Assembly: GCF_020907985.1 (NCBI RefSeq)
Contig: NZ_JAJJPA010000016.1
Location: forward strand, 85,690-149,689
Reading direction: 5' to 3'
Length of the DNA: 64,000 nucleotides
Source: Kitasatospora humi
GTDB taxonomy: Bacteria; Actinomycetota; Actinomycetes; Streptomycetales; Streptomycetaceae
Part shown: piece after piece, positions 1 through 8,176 of the stretch
How the letters are laid out: every line of letters starts with the position of its first letter
Position numbering within the stretch: position 1 is the stretch's first letter
Notes under the pieces: model-generated
The model's database searches: none
What the model was told of the DNA's origin: nothing
Seen by the model: the letters and a program-made list of their open reading frames with translations, nothing else
Made by a program: the position numbers and the translations under genes

Positions 1-897
1 GACGGTGACCTGCGCCAGCGGCGACACACCCTGCCCCAGGTGGGTCACGCCCTGGTGGTTCTCGAAGCCGGTCAGGGTCGGCAGGCCCAGCACCGGGTCG
101 GACTCGGCCAGCACGTCGCCGACGCTGCGGGCGCCCTCGCCGCGGGTGGACCAGACGTCCAGCAGGCCCAGGCCCGGCTCGCGCTCGCCCAGGTCGTTGA
201 TGAACTCATGGCCCAGGATCTGGTAGCCGGCGCAGACCGAGAAGACGATCGCCCCGTTGTCCACCGCGCGCGGCAGGCCGGAGTCGGCGCGAAGGCGCTC
301 GGCGGCCAGCCGCTGCGGCCTGTCCTCACCGCCACCGATCAGGTAGATGTCACCACTGGTCGGGATCGGCTGGTCGGAGCGGATGTCGATGCGCTGCACG
401 TTTAGCCCGCGCTGCCGTGCCCGGCGCTCGACGACCAGGGCGTTGCCCCGGTCGCCGTAGGTGCTGAGCAGGTCCGGGTAGACCCAGACCAGCCGCAGGC
501 TGCTGTCGCTCATCCGAGAAGGCCTTCCGTACTGCTGCTGCTGCTGCTGGTGCTGCGCAGGCTGGTGCTGCGCAGGCGGCTGCGGCGGCGCCTGGTAGCC
601 GGGCTGCGGCGGCTGCTGCTGGTAGCCGCCGCCCGGCCCGCCCTGCGGCCGGCCGTAGCCCGGGGGCATCGGCGGCTGCTGGTGCATGGGGGGCTGCTGC
701 CCGTGACCGGGCTGCACCGGCGGCTGCTGGCCGTGGCCCGGGTGGCCGGGCTGCCGGCCGTGGCCGGGGTGCACCGGGGGCTGCTGCCCGTAGCCCGGCT
801 GAACCGGGGGTTGCTGACCATAGCCCGGCTGCACCGGGGGCTGCTGACCATAGCCCGGCTGCCCGCCGTGGCCGCCGTAACCGGGAGGCGTGCTCAT
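1..897 (-). CDS. gatD: GatD-type glutamine amidotransferase subunit of lipid II amidation, with a long low-complexity N-terminus (C-terminus cut by window)
   Basis: With MurT, GatD amidates the peptidoglycan D-Glu stem residue; GatD hydrolyses glutamine to supply ammonia. The reverse strand is open from the ATG at 897 to the window edge (299 codons). The usual GatD start (MSDSSLRLVWVYPD) lies at the ATG at 513, followed by SVCAGYQILG, which holds the nucleophile Cys. Upstream, 128 codons are open in the same frame and encode a Gly/Pro/Gln/Tyr-rich stretch with a repeated unit like QPGYGQQPPV and a poly-Gln run. I chose 897 because its ATG overlaps the murT stop as ATGA, but the ATG at 513 has a GGAAGG in Shine-Dalgarno position, so a shorter product is possible. 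The catalytic His region lies beyond the window. Confidence 0.85.
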   Translation of the reverse strand, partial: MSTPPGYGGHGGQPGYGQQPPVQPGYGQQPPVQPGYGQQPPVHPGHGRQPGHPGHGQQPPVQPGHGQQPPMHQQPPMPPGYGRPQGGPGGGYQQQPPQPGYQAPPQPPAQHQPAQHQQQQQQYGRPSRMSDSSLRLVWVYPDLLSTYGDRGNALVVERRARQRGLNVQRIDIRSDQPIPTSGDIYLIGGGEDRPQRLAAERLRADSGLPRAVDNGAIVFSVCAGYQILGHEFINDLGEREPGLGLLDVWSTRGEGARSVGDVLAESDPVLGLPTLTGFENHQGVTHLGQGVSPLAQVTV

Positions 898-2165
898 CCG
901 GCCGCCACCACCTTTCGCAGCTGCTGGAACGCGGTGTAGTTGGCGATCGCCTCGATCCGGCCGGGCGGCGCCATCCGGACCGCCTCCTCCGCCGAGTCGA
1001 CCACCTGGAACTGCAGTCCGGCCACCTCCAGGCGGACCGCCAGGTCGAGCTTGCGCTGGCCCATCACGAAGATCGGGTGGCCCTGGAGACGCTCGTAGTC
1101 CACGTCCCAGAGCCAGGAGGTGTCGGTGCCGTCGGCGTCCAGCGCGTTGACCGAGAGGATCACCGGTGCCGGCGGCCCGTCGATCAGCGAGAAGGTCTCC
1201 AGCCAGCCGGCCGGGTTCTTGGCCAGCAGCAGGCGGACGTCACGACCCAGGTAGTTGACCACGTCATAGCGGCCGGCGACGGCCGTCACCGACTGCATCC
1301 GCTCCAGCGCCACCTGCGGCGCCACGCCGAAGACCGCGGCGACCGCGGCCGAGCTGGTGGCGTTGGCCAGGTTGGCGCGGCCCGGCAGCTGCAGCTGGAT
1401 CGGCCAGGCCGAGCCGTTCGGGTCGATCACATGGGTGCCCTGCAGCGCCCAGTGCGGCTGCGGGCGGCGGAAACCGCACTCCTGGCAGTACCAGTCGTCC
1501 CCGGGACGCTGCATCACGCCACCGCAGGACGGGCAGGACCAGGCGTCCTCCTTCCAGGCCTGCCCGGCGGCCACCCAGACCACCCGCTGGCAGGAGGAGG
1601 CGGCCCAGGTCACCAGCGGGTCGTCCGCGTTGGCGATGATCACCGCATCGGTGTGCTGCAGGCCCTCGCGCCACTTCTCGGCCATCATCCGGGTCTCGGC
1701 GGCCCGGTCCAGCTGGTCGCGGGAGAGGTTGAGCAGGGCTATGGCCTTGGGGCTGGTGTCCCGGGCGACGCCCGCCAGGTACTTCTCGTCCACCTCGATG
1801 ACGCCGTACCGGGCGTCCGAGCCGCCGGCCAGCGCGGAGGTGATCCCGGCCGGCATGTTGGCGCCCAGCGCGTTGGAGACCACGGGCCCGGCGGCCCGCA
1901 GCGCCTCGGCGATCAGCCGGGTGGTGGTGGTCTTGCCGTTGGTGGCGGAGACCAGGACCACGTCCAGGTGGTCGGCGAGCCGGGCGAGCAGGTAGGGGTC
2001 GAGCTTGAGCGCGACCTTGCCGCCGATCACCGAGCCGCTGCCGCGGCCGATCGACTTCGAGGCGGCGGCAGCCATCCGGCCCGCGGTGACGGCGAGCTTG
2101 GATCGGGCGGGCAGTGAGGAGTCGCGCGCGCCGGTGGCCGCGGCCTCCGAATCGGTGCCTGGCAT
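894..2165 (-). CDS. murT: MurT, Mur-ligase-like subunit of lipid II isoglutaminyl synthase
   Basis: MurT is the ATP-dependent ligase partner of GatD and acts at the cytoplasmic face of the membrane. The 423-aa protein has the Mur ligase P-loop VSATNGKTTTTRLIAEAL at about residue 75, a Cys4 zinc ribbon (CPSCGG...WYCQECGF) in the middle domain, and a C-terminal DUF1727-type region ending near YTAFQQLRKVV. Length and order match actinobacterial MurT. It is followed by gatD with a 4-base ATGA overlap, indicating translational coupling. Confidence 0.93.
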   Translation of the reverse strand: MPGTDSEAAATGARDSSLPARSKLAVTAGRMAAAASKSIGRGSGSVIGGKVALKLDPYLLARLADHLDVVLVSATNGKTTTTRLIAEALRAAGPVVSNALGANMPAGITSALAGGSDARYGVIEVDEKYLAGVARDTSPKAIALLNLSRDQLDRAAETRMMAEKWREGLQHTDAVIIANADDPLVTWAASSCQRVVWVAAGQAWKEDAWSCPSCGGVMQRPGDDWYCQECGFRRPQPHWALQGTHVIDPNGSAWPIQLQLPGRANLANATSSAAVAAVFGVAPQVALERMQSVTAVAGRYDVVNYLGRDVRLLLAKNPAGWLETFSLIDGPPAPVILSVNALDADGTDTSWLWDVDYERLQGHPIFVMGQRKLDLAVRLEVAGLQFQVVDSAEEAVRMAPPGRIEAIANYTAFQQLRKVVAAG

Positions 2166-2358
2166 GCTCAGGGGTTCCTCCTCTGACTGACGACCTCCCG
2201 GGGACCGCGGGCCGGGTCGGACCGGCGGGCCGTCGGAAGGCTGGGACGGGGCCAGCCTAACGGCTCATCGGGACCGCGGTGAGCCGCGGGCCCCGGTCGT
2301 GACTGCTCAGCGCCCTGACGGTGGCTCGAGCCGGCCCGTCCGTCCGCCGGAACGCGCG

Positions 2359-2388
2359 GTGGCCGCCCCGCGCGTGCGGGGCGGCCAC
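2359..2388 (-). terminator. Perfect 13-bp stem hairpin downstream of the ACT-GNAT gene
   Basis: Bases 2359-2371 pair perfectly with 2376-2388 around a 4-base loop. It starts 35 bases past the stop of the gene ending at 2423 and lies upstream of murT, so it probably ends the ACT-GNAT transcript. It has no U-tract, which is usual in this group. The rest of 2166-2422 shows no gene. Confidence 0.7.
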
Positions 2389-2422
2389 GGTGGTGCTGCC
2401 GGGTGCTCGCGCCGGTGCGCGC

Positions 2423-3796
2423 TCAGGGGCGGCCGGGCAGGCTCGGCCACGGGTCGGGCAGCTGGTCGGCCGCGCCCGCCAGGTGCGCGGTGATCACCAG
2501 GGTGCCGTCCTCCACCTGGTAGTCCAGCGGGATCCCCAGCCGCTGCATGGCGCCGATCAGCGCGGTGTTGCCGGCCTGGGTGACGGCGTAGACGGTGGCC
2601 ACGCCCGCCTCGGCCGCCAGCGCGGCCATCCGGCGCAGCAGGTCGACGCCCAGGCCGCGGCGCTGCCAGGCGTCCTCCACCAGCACGGCGAGCTCGGCGC
2701 TGTCGTCGTCCCAGAGCAGGTGGGCCAGGGCGACCAGCTCGTCGTCGGCGGTCTCCACGGCGAGGGTCTGGCCGTGCCGCGGGTCCAGCAGGTGGCCCAG
2801 GTAGCGGTCGGCGTCCGCCACCGGGCCGTGGTAGCGGCGGCGCAGCGTCTCGGTGGAGCAGCGGTGGTGCATGGCCAGCGCGGCGGCCCGGTCCTCGGGC
2901 ACGGCCCGGCGCACCGTCAGTTCGGTGCCGGCCGGGCCGCGCAACCGGTCGGCCACCTTGGGCACCCGCGGGCCGAGCACCCCGTCCAGGTCGATCAGGG
3001 CCTTGGCCCGGGCGAACTCGGTGGGCGTGAACGGCAGGTGCGGCCGGGAGAGCTCGATCAGCGCGCCGTCGGGCGTCGGCAGCCGCATCAGGTGGCCCGC
3101 CAGACCGGGTGACGGCTCCTCGCCGGCGCGGCGCGGGAAGTGCCGCACGGTCAGCCGGCCGAACAGCTGCCGCAGCGCCACCGGCAGTTCGGCGGCGTCC
3201 AGCGCGGTGCGGGTGGCCAGGCCCAGCACGTGGGTGGGCACGTCGACCAGGTCGTGGGCGTCGGCCGGGTCGGTCCAGATCTCCCGGCCGCCGGCCAGCG
3301 CCACCGCCTCGGTCAGCCCCGCGCGGGGCAGCTCCCGCGGGGCGCGCAGCAGGAACTCGTCCACGGTGCCCTCGGGCAGCGGATGGGTCTGCAGGGAGAT
3401 GATGCTGACCCGCAGCGCGGCCAGCGCGGTGCAGACCGCGGCCAGGCTGCCGGGCGCGTCCGACACGGTCGTGCGCAGCCGCCACAGCATGGTCCCGGCT
3501 GGCGGGCCGGCCTCGCCCTCCGGCGTGGGCGGCGGCGCTCCATGGGGATGGCGATGCGCCCACCAGGCGTGGAACACGGCCGTGGCGAGCAGCGCCAGCG
3601 CCGAGGCGATCAGCAGTACCGGACCGTCGTGGCCGTGCACGACCACGTTGGCGGTCAGTTCGGCGGTGGCCACGGCGAGGAAGACGGCGGCCAGCTCGAC
3701 GGTCGAGTGGCGCCAGCGGGCGCCTCTGGCCTGCCGCCGCTGGGCTCGGGACCGGGTCGTGGTGGGGGACTGGGCAGTCGAAGGCGATTCAGTCAT
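2423..3796 (-). CDS. Membrane-anchored ACT-GNAT fusion protein
   Basis: The 457-aa protein has a basic N-terminus, two predicted membrane helices (about residues 30-48 and 58-76), then an ACT domain (LRTTVSDAPGSLAAVCTALA onward, about 105-175) and a C-terminal GNAT acetyltransferase domain (about 285-440; AWQRRGLGVDLLRRM is the acetyl-CoA loop). ACT domains commonly bind amino acids, so ligand-gated acetylation at the membrane is a reasonable inference, but substrate and ligand are unknown. It is monocistronic with a hairpin after its stop. The start is the first ATG in frame and gives a sensible Met-Thr-Glu N-terminus. Confidence 0.8.
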   Translation of the reverse strand: MTESPSTAQSPTTTRSRAQRRQARGARWRHSTVELAAVFLAVATAELTANVVVHGHDGPVLLIASALALLATAVFHAWWAHRHPHGAPPPTPEGEAGPPAGTMLWRLRTTVSDAPGSLAAVCTALAALRVSIISLQTHPLPEGTVDEFLLRAPRELPRAGLTEAVALAGGREIWTDPADAHDLVDVPTHVLGLATRTALDAAELPVALRQLFGRLTVRHFPRRAGEEPSPGLAGHLMRLPTPDGALIELSRPHLPFTPTEFARAKALIDLDGVLGPRVPKVADRLRGPAGTELTVRRAVPEDRAAALAMHHRCSTETLRRRYHGPVADADRYLGHLLDPRHGQTLAVETADDELVALAHLLWDDDSAELAVLVEDAWQRRGLGVDLLRRMAALAAEAGVATVYAVTQAGNTALIGAMQRLGIPLDYQVEDGTLVITAHLAGAADQLPDPWPSLPGRP

Positions 3797-3889
3797 GCCC
3801 CCACCATGACGGACCGGTGTTTCACGATCACGAATCCGTCGTGACCGCGCGGTTAATGTCTGCGAGTGCGTCCCGGGACTCGGCCAGGT

Positions 3890-5311
3890 CTACTGCCGGG
3901 CTGTCAGTTCGGCTGCCGCGCACCGGACTTCGTCCAGCAGGACGGTCAGATCGGCCTCGCTGGTGGCGGCGTTGATCAGGCACGCCCGGAGCGCCTCCCG
4001 GTCACCGAGCAACGTGCCCGTCACAAAGGCCCGGCCGCGCCGCTGGACGGCGAGCGGCAGCGCCCGGTTGAGCGCGTTCAGCTCGGCCTCGGCCAGGCCG
4101 GCGGGCCGGGCCCGGAAGGCGACGACGGAGGTGTCCACCGGCGCCAGCAGCTCCAGTGCCGGATCGGCGGCCACCAGCTCGCCGAGCCGCCGGGCCAGCC
4201 GGGTGCAGTGCGCGACGTCGGCGGCGATCCCGTCCCGGCCGCGGTGCGCGATGGTGGCCCACACCTTGAGCGAGCGGAACGGGCGGGTCTGTTCGATGCC
4301 GTACTCCGAGAACCAGCCGAGCCCGCCCTCCTCGTCGCGCAGGTAGGACGGCACCAGGCTGAAGGTCCCCCGCAGCTGCTCCGGGTCGCGGACCAGCGCG
4401 CAGCCGCAGTCCACCGGCACGCCCAACCACTTGTGCGGGTCCAGGGCGAGTGAGTCGGCCCGGTCCAGTCCCGCGTAGCGGTGCGCGATCGCCGGGTCGA
4501 GCACCCCGAAGGCGCCGTACGCGCCGTCGACGTGCAGCCACAGCTCCTCTTCGGCGCACAGGTCGGCGATCGGCTCGAAGGCGTCCACCGCGCCGGTGTT
4601 GACGGTGCCGGCCGAGGCGACCACCAGGAACGGCAGCCGGCCGGCCGCCCGGTCGGCGGCGACCTCGGCCCGCAGTGCGGCCGGGTCGATCCGGCCCTCG
4701 GCGTCGGCGGGCACCGCCCGCAGCTGCCGGCTGCCCAGGCCCAGCAGCTCGGCGGCCTTGCGGACGCATGAGTGGGTCTCGCCGGTGACGTAGCCGACCA
4801 GCGGCGGCAGCCCCGCCAGCCCGTCGGCCCGCACGTCGTGGCCGACCCGTGCGGCGGCCCGGCCACGGGCGGCGGCCAGGCAGACGATGGTGGCCATCGA
4901 GGTGCCGGAGGTGAGCAGGCCGCCGCCGGGACGGTGGGGGAATCCGACCAGCTCGGCGATCCAGCGCACCACCGCCCGCTCCAGGTGCACGTCGGCGTGG
5001 TCGCCGCCCGCCGAGCTGGGGTTCATCGCGGCGGCGGCCAGGGCGGCCAGCACACCGGCGGGGGCGGGGGCCGAGTTGACCCAGCCGAAGAACCGCGGAT
5101 GCCCGTTGCCCATCGGGGCCGGGAGGACCTGCCCGGCGATCACGGCCAGCAGCTCCTCCAGCTCCTGGCCGGTGGGCGGCAGCGGCGCGTCCAGCAGCGC
5201 CTGCCGGGCGGCCGGGTCCATCGGCTGCCAGACCGGGCCGGCCGGCACCGCGGCCAGGTAGTCGGAGACCAGCTCGGCAGCGGCACGGGCGGCGGTGCGG
5301 AAGTCGGACAT
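3890..5311 (-). CDS. PLP-dependent group II decarboxylase (aromatic/acidic amino acid decarboxylase family)
   Basis: A 473-aa cytosolic enzyme of the DDC/GAD fold. The PLP-binding Lys lies in SLALDPHKWLGVPVDCG (about residue 289). HVDGAYG (the Asp contacts the PLP ring nitrogen) and the N-terminal FFGWVNSAPAPAGVLAALA substrate region are also visible. Length matches L-amino-acid decarboxylases of actinomycetes. The substrate cannot be assigned from sequence; tryptophan, tyrosine, phenylalanine or DOPA are the usual ones for this subgroup. It is flanked by a 93-base gap upstream of the ACT-GNAT gene and a 55-base gap to the secreted protein gene, all on the same strand. Confidence 0.88.
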   Translation of the reverse strand: MSDFRTAARAAAELVSDYLAAVPAGPVWQPMDPAARQALLDAPLPPTGQELEELLAVIAGQVLPAPMGNGHPRFFGWVNSAPAPAGVLAALAAAAMNPSSAGGDHADVHLERAVVRWIAELVGFPHRPGGGLLTSGTSMATIVCLAAARGRAAARVGHDVRADGLAGLPPLVGYVTGETHSCVRKAAELLGLGSRQLRAVPADAEGRIDPAALRAEVAADRAAGRLPFLVVASAGTVNTGAVDAFEPIADLCAEEELWLHVDGAYGAFGVLDPAIAHRYAGLDRADSLALDPHKWLGVPVDCGCALVRDPEQLRGTFSLVPSYLRDEEGGLGWFSEYGIEQTRPFRSLKVWATIAHRGRDGIAADVAHCTRLARRLGELVAADPALELLAPVDTSVVAFRARPAGLAEAELNALNRALPLAVQRRGRAFVTGTLLGDREALRACLINAATSEADLTVLLDEVRCAAAELTARQ

Positions 5312-5366
5312 GCGGCCGATGGTATGACCGCGGGGTGCGGGTCAGCCGGGCCGTTCCACCAGGTGG

Positions 5367-6455
5367 TCAGTCGAGCGAACCCGACAGGTGGGCGGCCGAC
5401 CGGCAGTAGCGGGCGATCTCCTCGGTGGTCAGCTTGGCGCAGAGCCGGCCCGCCGCCCCCGGGTCGGTGTAGTTGACCGTGTAGTAGCTGACCAGCCCCT
5501 CGGTGCAGGCCTTGCGCTGCCAGCCGTCGGCCGCGGTGGCGCACTGCTGGCCCGCCCAGTCCTCGCGGTCCAGGTTGTACTTCATCAGCCGCGAACCGAG
5601 CCCGCGGCTGCAGTCGTTGGCGCCGCCGCTGGCCTGCGCGTTCAGGCACCACTTGAGCGTCTGGCCGTAGATCTCCGGGTGGTTGGGGTAGTCGTGCGAG
5701 GACAGGTAGAGGGTCGGCGCGTAGAAGAAGCACGCGGACTGGAAGAGCGCGGGCTGCTGCGGGCACGGGTAGAGGGAGGCGTACAGCTTGTCGAGCGGGA
5801 CCAGCGACTTGGCCTTGGCGTCCTCCTCGTCCGGGGAGAAGAGCTGCATGAACAGGCCCTCGGAGCAGGTGACGATCCGGCTCTGGCTGCCGAACTCGCT
5901 GCACAGGTCACGGGCCTTGGGCACGTCCTGGTTGGTGACGTAGATGGTGCCGTGGCCCACGCCGTGCACGCACGGCCCGCTCATCTGCGGCTCGCAGAGC
6001 TTCAGCAGGTCGTGGCTCGGATCGCTGGAACCCGCCAGCATCTCCTCGACGGCACCGTGCAGGTAACCCGCCGCGCAGGTGTCGTGCGGGAACGAGAGCA
6101 CCTTCTGGAAGTCGTGGTTGTAGCGCTTCACGGCGGCGTGGCCCAGTTCGTGCGCGATCGGGTGGCAGAACCGCACGGTGTACGGCTTCTGCTTGGTGAT
6201 CTTGTCCAGGTCGGCCAGGGCCACACCGGGGTCGGTCGCCTGCATCTCGGCCATCAGCTTGTTCCGCAGCGTGCTGCGGGTCCACACGGCCGGGTCGCCG
6301 GTGGGGGAGGCGGCGGCGGTGCCTCCGGCGCCGACCGGGCGGATCGCGCCGGCGGCGGGGGCGGTGACCGGCACCCACTGGGTGACGGCGGCCGCGCCGA
6401 GCCCCAGGGCGCCGATCAGGACGGCGGTCACGATCGCGAAGAAGCGCGGCTTCAT
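5367..6455 (-). CDS. Secreted Cys-rich repeat protein with an HELGH motif, function unknown
   Basis: The 362-aa product starts with a signal peptide or N-terminal anchor (MKPRFFAIVTAVLIGALGLG) followed by an Ala/Pro/Gly linker. The mature part holds repeated units of about 35-50 residues in which a pair of cysteines brackets a Gly-containing turn: CHPIAHELGHA, CAAGYLHG, CVHGVGHG, CSEGLFM, CSRGLGS and CTEGLVS. The first unit contains HELGH, which fits HExxH of zinc peptidases but lacks the metzincin GxxH continuation. I do not recognise the family. Paired Cys in an exported protein suggests disulfides or metal binding. No partner gene is obvious. Confidence 0.75.
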   Translation of the reverse strand: MKPRFFAIVTAVLIGALGLGAAAVTQWVPVTAPAAGAIRPVGAGGTAAASPTGDPAVWTRSTLRNKLMAEMQATDPGVALADLDKITKQKPYTVRFCHPIAHELGHAAVKRYNHDFQKVLSFPHDTCAAGYLHGAVEEMLAGSSDPSHDLLKLCEPQMSGPCVHGVGHGTIYVTNQDVPKARDLCSEFGSQSRIVTCSEGLFMQLFSPDEEDAKAKSLVPLDKLYASLYPCPQQPALFQSACFFYAPTLYLSSHDYPNHPEIYGQTLKWCLNAQASGGANDCSRGLGSRLMKYNLDREDWAGQQCATAADGWQRKACTEGLVSYYTVNYTDPGAAGRLCAKLTTEEIARYCRSAAHLSGSLD

Positions 6456-6612
6456 GGTTGGCGGACCCCTACCGTTCTGCTGCGTACGGTTACCGTCCCA
6501 TCCTTACCGTGATCGGGTGGCCACTCATCGGGGAGCTGGGCCGTCCGGGTGGCCACCGCGTGTGGCACGATGCCCGGGACACCGTGGAGATCGAACCGCC
6601 GAGGAGCCCGCC

Positions 6613-7149
6613 ATGGTCACCGCCGCCCCCGATCTGGCCTTCCGCACCGCCACCGCGGCGGACGTCCCCGCCCTGGTGGAGCTGGTCGAGTCCGCCTACC
6701 GCGGCGAGAGCAGCCGGTCGGGCTGGACCACCGAGGCCGACCTGCTGGACGGGCAGCGCACCGACCCGGAGTCGCTGGTCGCCACGCTGGCCCGACCCGA
6801 CACCGTGGTGCTGCTCGCCGAGCGGGACGGCGCGCTGCTGGCCTGCTGCACGCTGGAGCGCCGCCCCTCGGGCGCCTACTTCGGGATGTTCTCGGTCCGC
6901 CCGACCCAGCAGGGTGGCGGGGTCGGGCGTGCCGTGCTCGCCGAGGCCGAGCGGTTCGCCGGCGCCGAGTGGGGCGCCACCGAGCTGGAGATGACGGTGA
7001 TCGTGCAGCGCGAGGACCTGATCGCCTGGTACGAGCGGCGCGGTTTCCGGCGCACCGGCGAGCTGTCGCCGTTCCCGTACGGCGACGAGCGGTTCGGGCT
7101 GCCCAAGCGCGACGACCTGGCCTTCGAGAAGCTGGTCAAGGCGCTCTGA
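6613..7149 (+). CDS. GNAT family N-acetyltransferase
   Basis: A 178-aa single-domain GNAT. The acetyl-CoA loop is seen in VRPTQQGGGVGRAVLAEAE, and the C-terminal strand region is EDLIAWYERRGFRRTGE. The ATG at 6613 is chosen because GAGGAG lies at 6601-6606 in Shine-Dalgarno position and because the protein then starts right at the GNAT fold (FRTATAADVPALVELV). It is divergent from the secreted Cys-repeat gene; the 157-base gap holds both promoters. The substrate is unknown. Confidence 0.88.
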   Translation: MVTAAPDLAFRTATAADVPALVELVESAYRGESSRSGWTTEADLLDGQRTDPESLVATLARPDTVVLLAERDGALLACCTLERRPSGAYFGMFSVRPTQQGGGVGRAVLAEAERFAGAEWGATELEMTVIVQREDLIAWYERRGFRRTGELSPFPYGDERFGLPKRDDLAFEKLVKAL

Positions 7150-7155
7150 CGCAGG

Positions 7156-8058
7156 TCAGGCCTGCGCGACCAGCTCGGCGGCCGGGGTGAACGGGCGTCC
7201 GTCCAGCGTCCAGTGCGAGTCCGGGACGATGTCCAGGGCGGTGAACACATGGGCCGCCACGTCCACGTGGCGGACCGGGAGCACCGCGCCGCCCGGCACC
7301 AGGCCGGGCCCGCAGGCGGCCACCCAGGCGGTGCGCTCCTCGGTGCTGCGCCCGCCGTGGCCGCCGGCGTCGACGTGGCCGTGGTCGGTCACCACGATCA
7401 CCGTCCACTCCTCGTCGGCGTACTCCGGGCGGGCCCGCAGTGCGGCCAGCAGCCGGCCGAGCCGGGCGTCCGCCGCCTCGATCGAGCGGCGGTACTCGGC
7501 ACCGCAGCCGAGGAAGTGCGCGGTCTCGTCCACCGCGCCCAGGTAGACGAAGCTCGCCTGCGGGTCGTCGTCCCCGGTCAGCACCTCGACCGCCGCCGCG
7601 GTGACCCGCTCGTCGCAGACCTCCCAGTCCTCGGGGGTGTCCGCCAGCGGGGCTATGTAGGACAGCCGGCCGGGGGCGGCGAACATCGGGCCGCCCTGGC
7701 GGGCCAGGAAGAGCGGCTCCCAGCCCCCGGCGGCGAAGGTGCGGCGGCCGTGGTCGGCGGCCAGTCGGGTGGTGAAGTCCGGGAAGACGTCCAGCCGGTT
7801 GCCGCTCAGCTGGTTGCCCCACACGCCGTGCTTGGCCACCGTGACACCGGTCGCGATGGTCGCCCAGCACGGCCCGGACATGGTCGGGGTGGCGTCGTCC
7901 ACCTCCACCGGGGCGAGGAAACCGGCTGCCGCCACCGCGTCGAGGTGCGGGGTGTTCAGTTCCGGCAGCAGGTCGAGGCGGACGCCGTCGATGCCGACCA
8001 CCAGGACACGTCGCGGTCCGGCGGGCCAGCGGTTGGACGAGGACACGGGGGCTCCCAT
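7156..8058 (-). CDS. Alkaline-phosphatase-superfamily phosphodiesterase (nucleotide pyrophosphatase type)
   Basis: A 300-aa soluble enzyme of the NPP branch: VVGIDGVRLDLLPEL carries the first metal Asp, DDATPTMSGPCWATIATG carries the nucleophile Thr/Ser, and VVTDHGHVD carries the second-site Asp/His. It probably hydrolyses phosphodiester or pyrophosphate bonds of nucleotides or related compounds. It is convergent with the GNAT gene, with only 6 bases between the stops. The ATG at 8058 is preferred over in-frame GTG 8088 because a palindromic operator occupies 8061-8076 between them, but no clear Shine-Dalgarno is visible for either. Confidence 0.82.
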   Translation of the reverse strand: MGAPVSSSNRWPAGPRRVLVVGIDGVRLDLLPELNTPHLDAVAAAGFLAPVEVDDATPTMSGPCWATIATGVTVAKHGVWGNQLSGNRLDVFPDFTTRLAADHGRRTFAAGGWEPLFLARQGGPMFAAPGRLSYIAPLADTPEDWEVCDERVTAAAVEVLTGDDDPQASFVYLGAVDETAHFLGCGAEYRRSIEAADARLGRLLAALRARPEYADEEWTVIVVTDHGHVDAGGHGGRSTEERTAWVAACGPGLVPGGAVLPVRHVDVAAHVFTALDIVPDSHWTLDGRPFTPAAELVAQA

Positions 8059-8060
8059 CA

Positions 8061-8076
8061 AGTTGTACGGACAACT
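8061..8076 (-). promoter_or_regulatory. Palindromic operator candidate AGTTGT-ACGG-ACAACT
   Basis: Perfect 6-bp arms around a 4-base spacer, two bases upstream of the phosphodiesterase ATG. On the reverse strand a possible -10 hexamer TAGGGT lies at 8092-8087, which would place the palindrome just downstream of the transcription start, a typical repressor position. The GT...AC half-sites resemble GntR or TetR family operators. No cognate regulator is adjacent. Confidence 0.5.
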
Positions 8077-8176
8077 ACCTGCCCGCACCCTAACGGGACC
8101 GGGCCGGGCCAGTCGCCCCCCAACTGGCCGGATCCAGGCATCCCTTGGGGCCCGACATCGAGAATTCGCCCCGATG

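Noticed and set aside
510..851. Reverse ORF in the murT-gatD junction in a different frame
   Set aside because: The gatD frame is open over the same bases and gives repeated QPGYGQQPPV-like units that fit coding; this other frame is a shadow.
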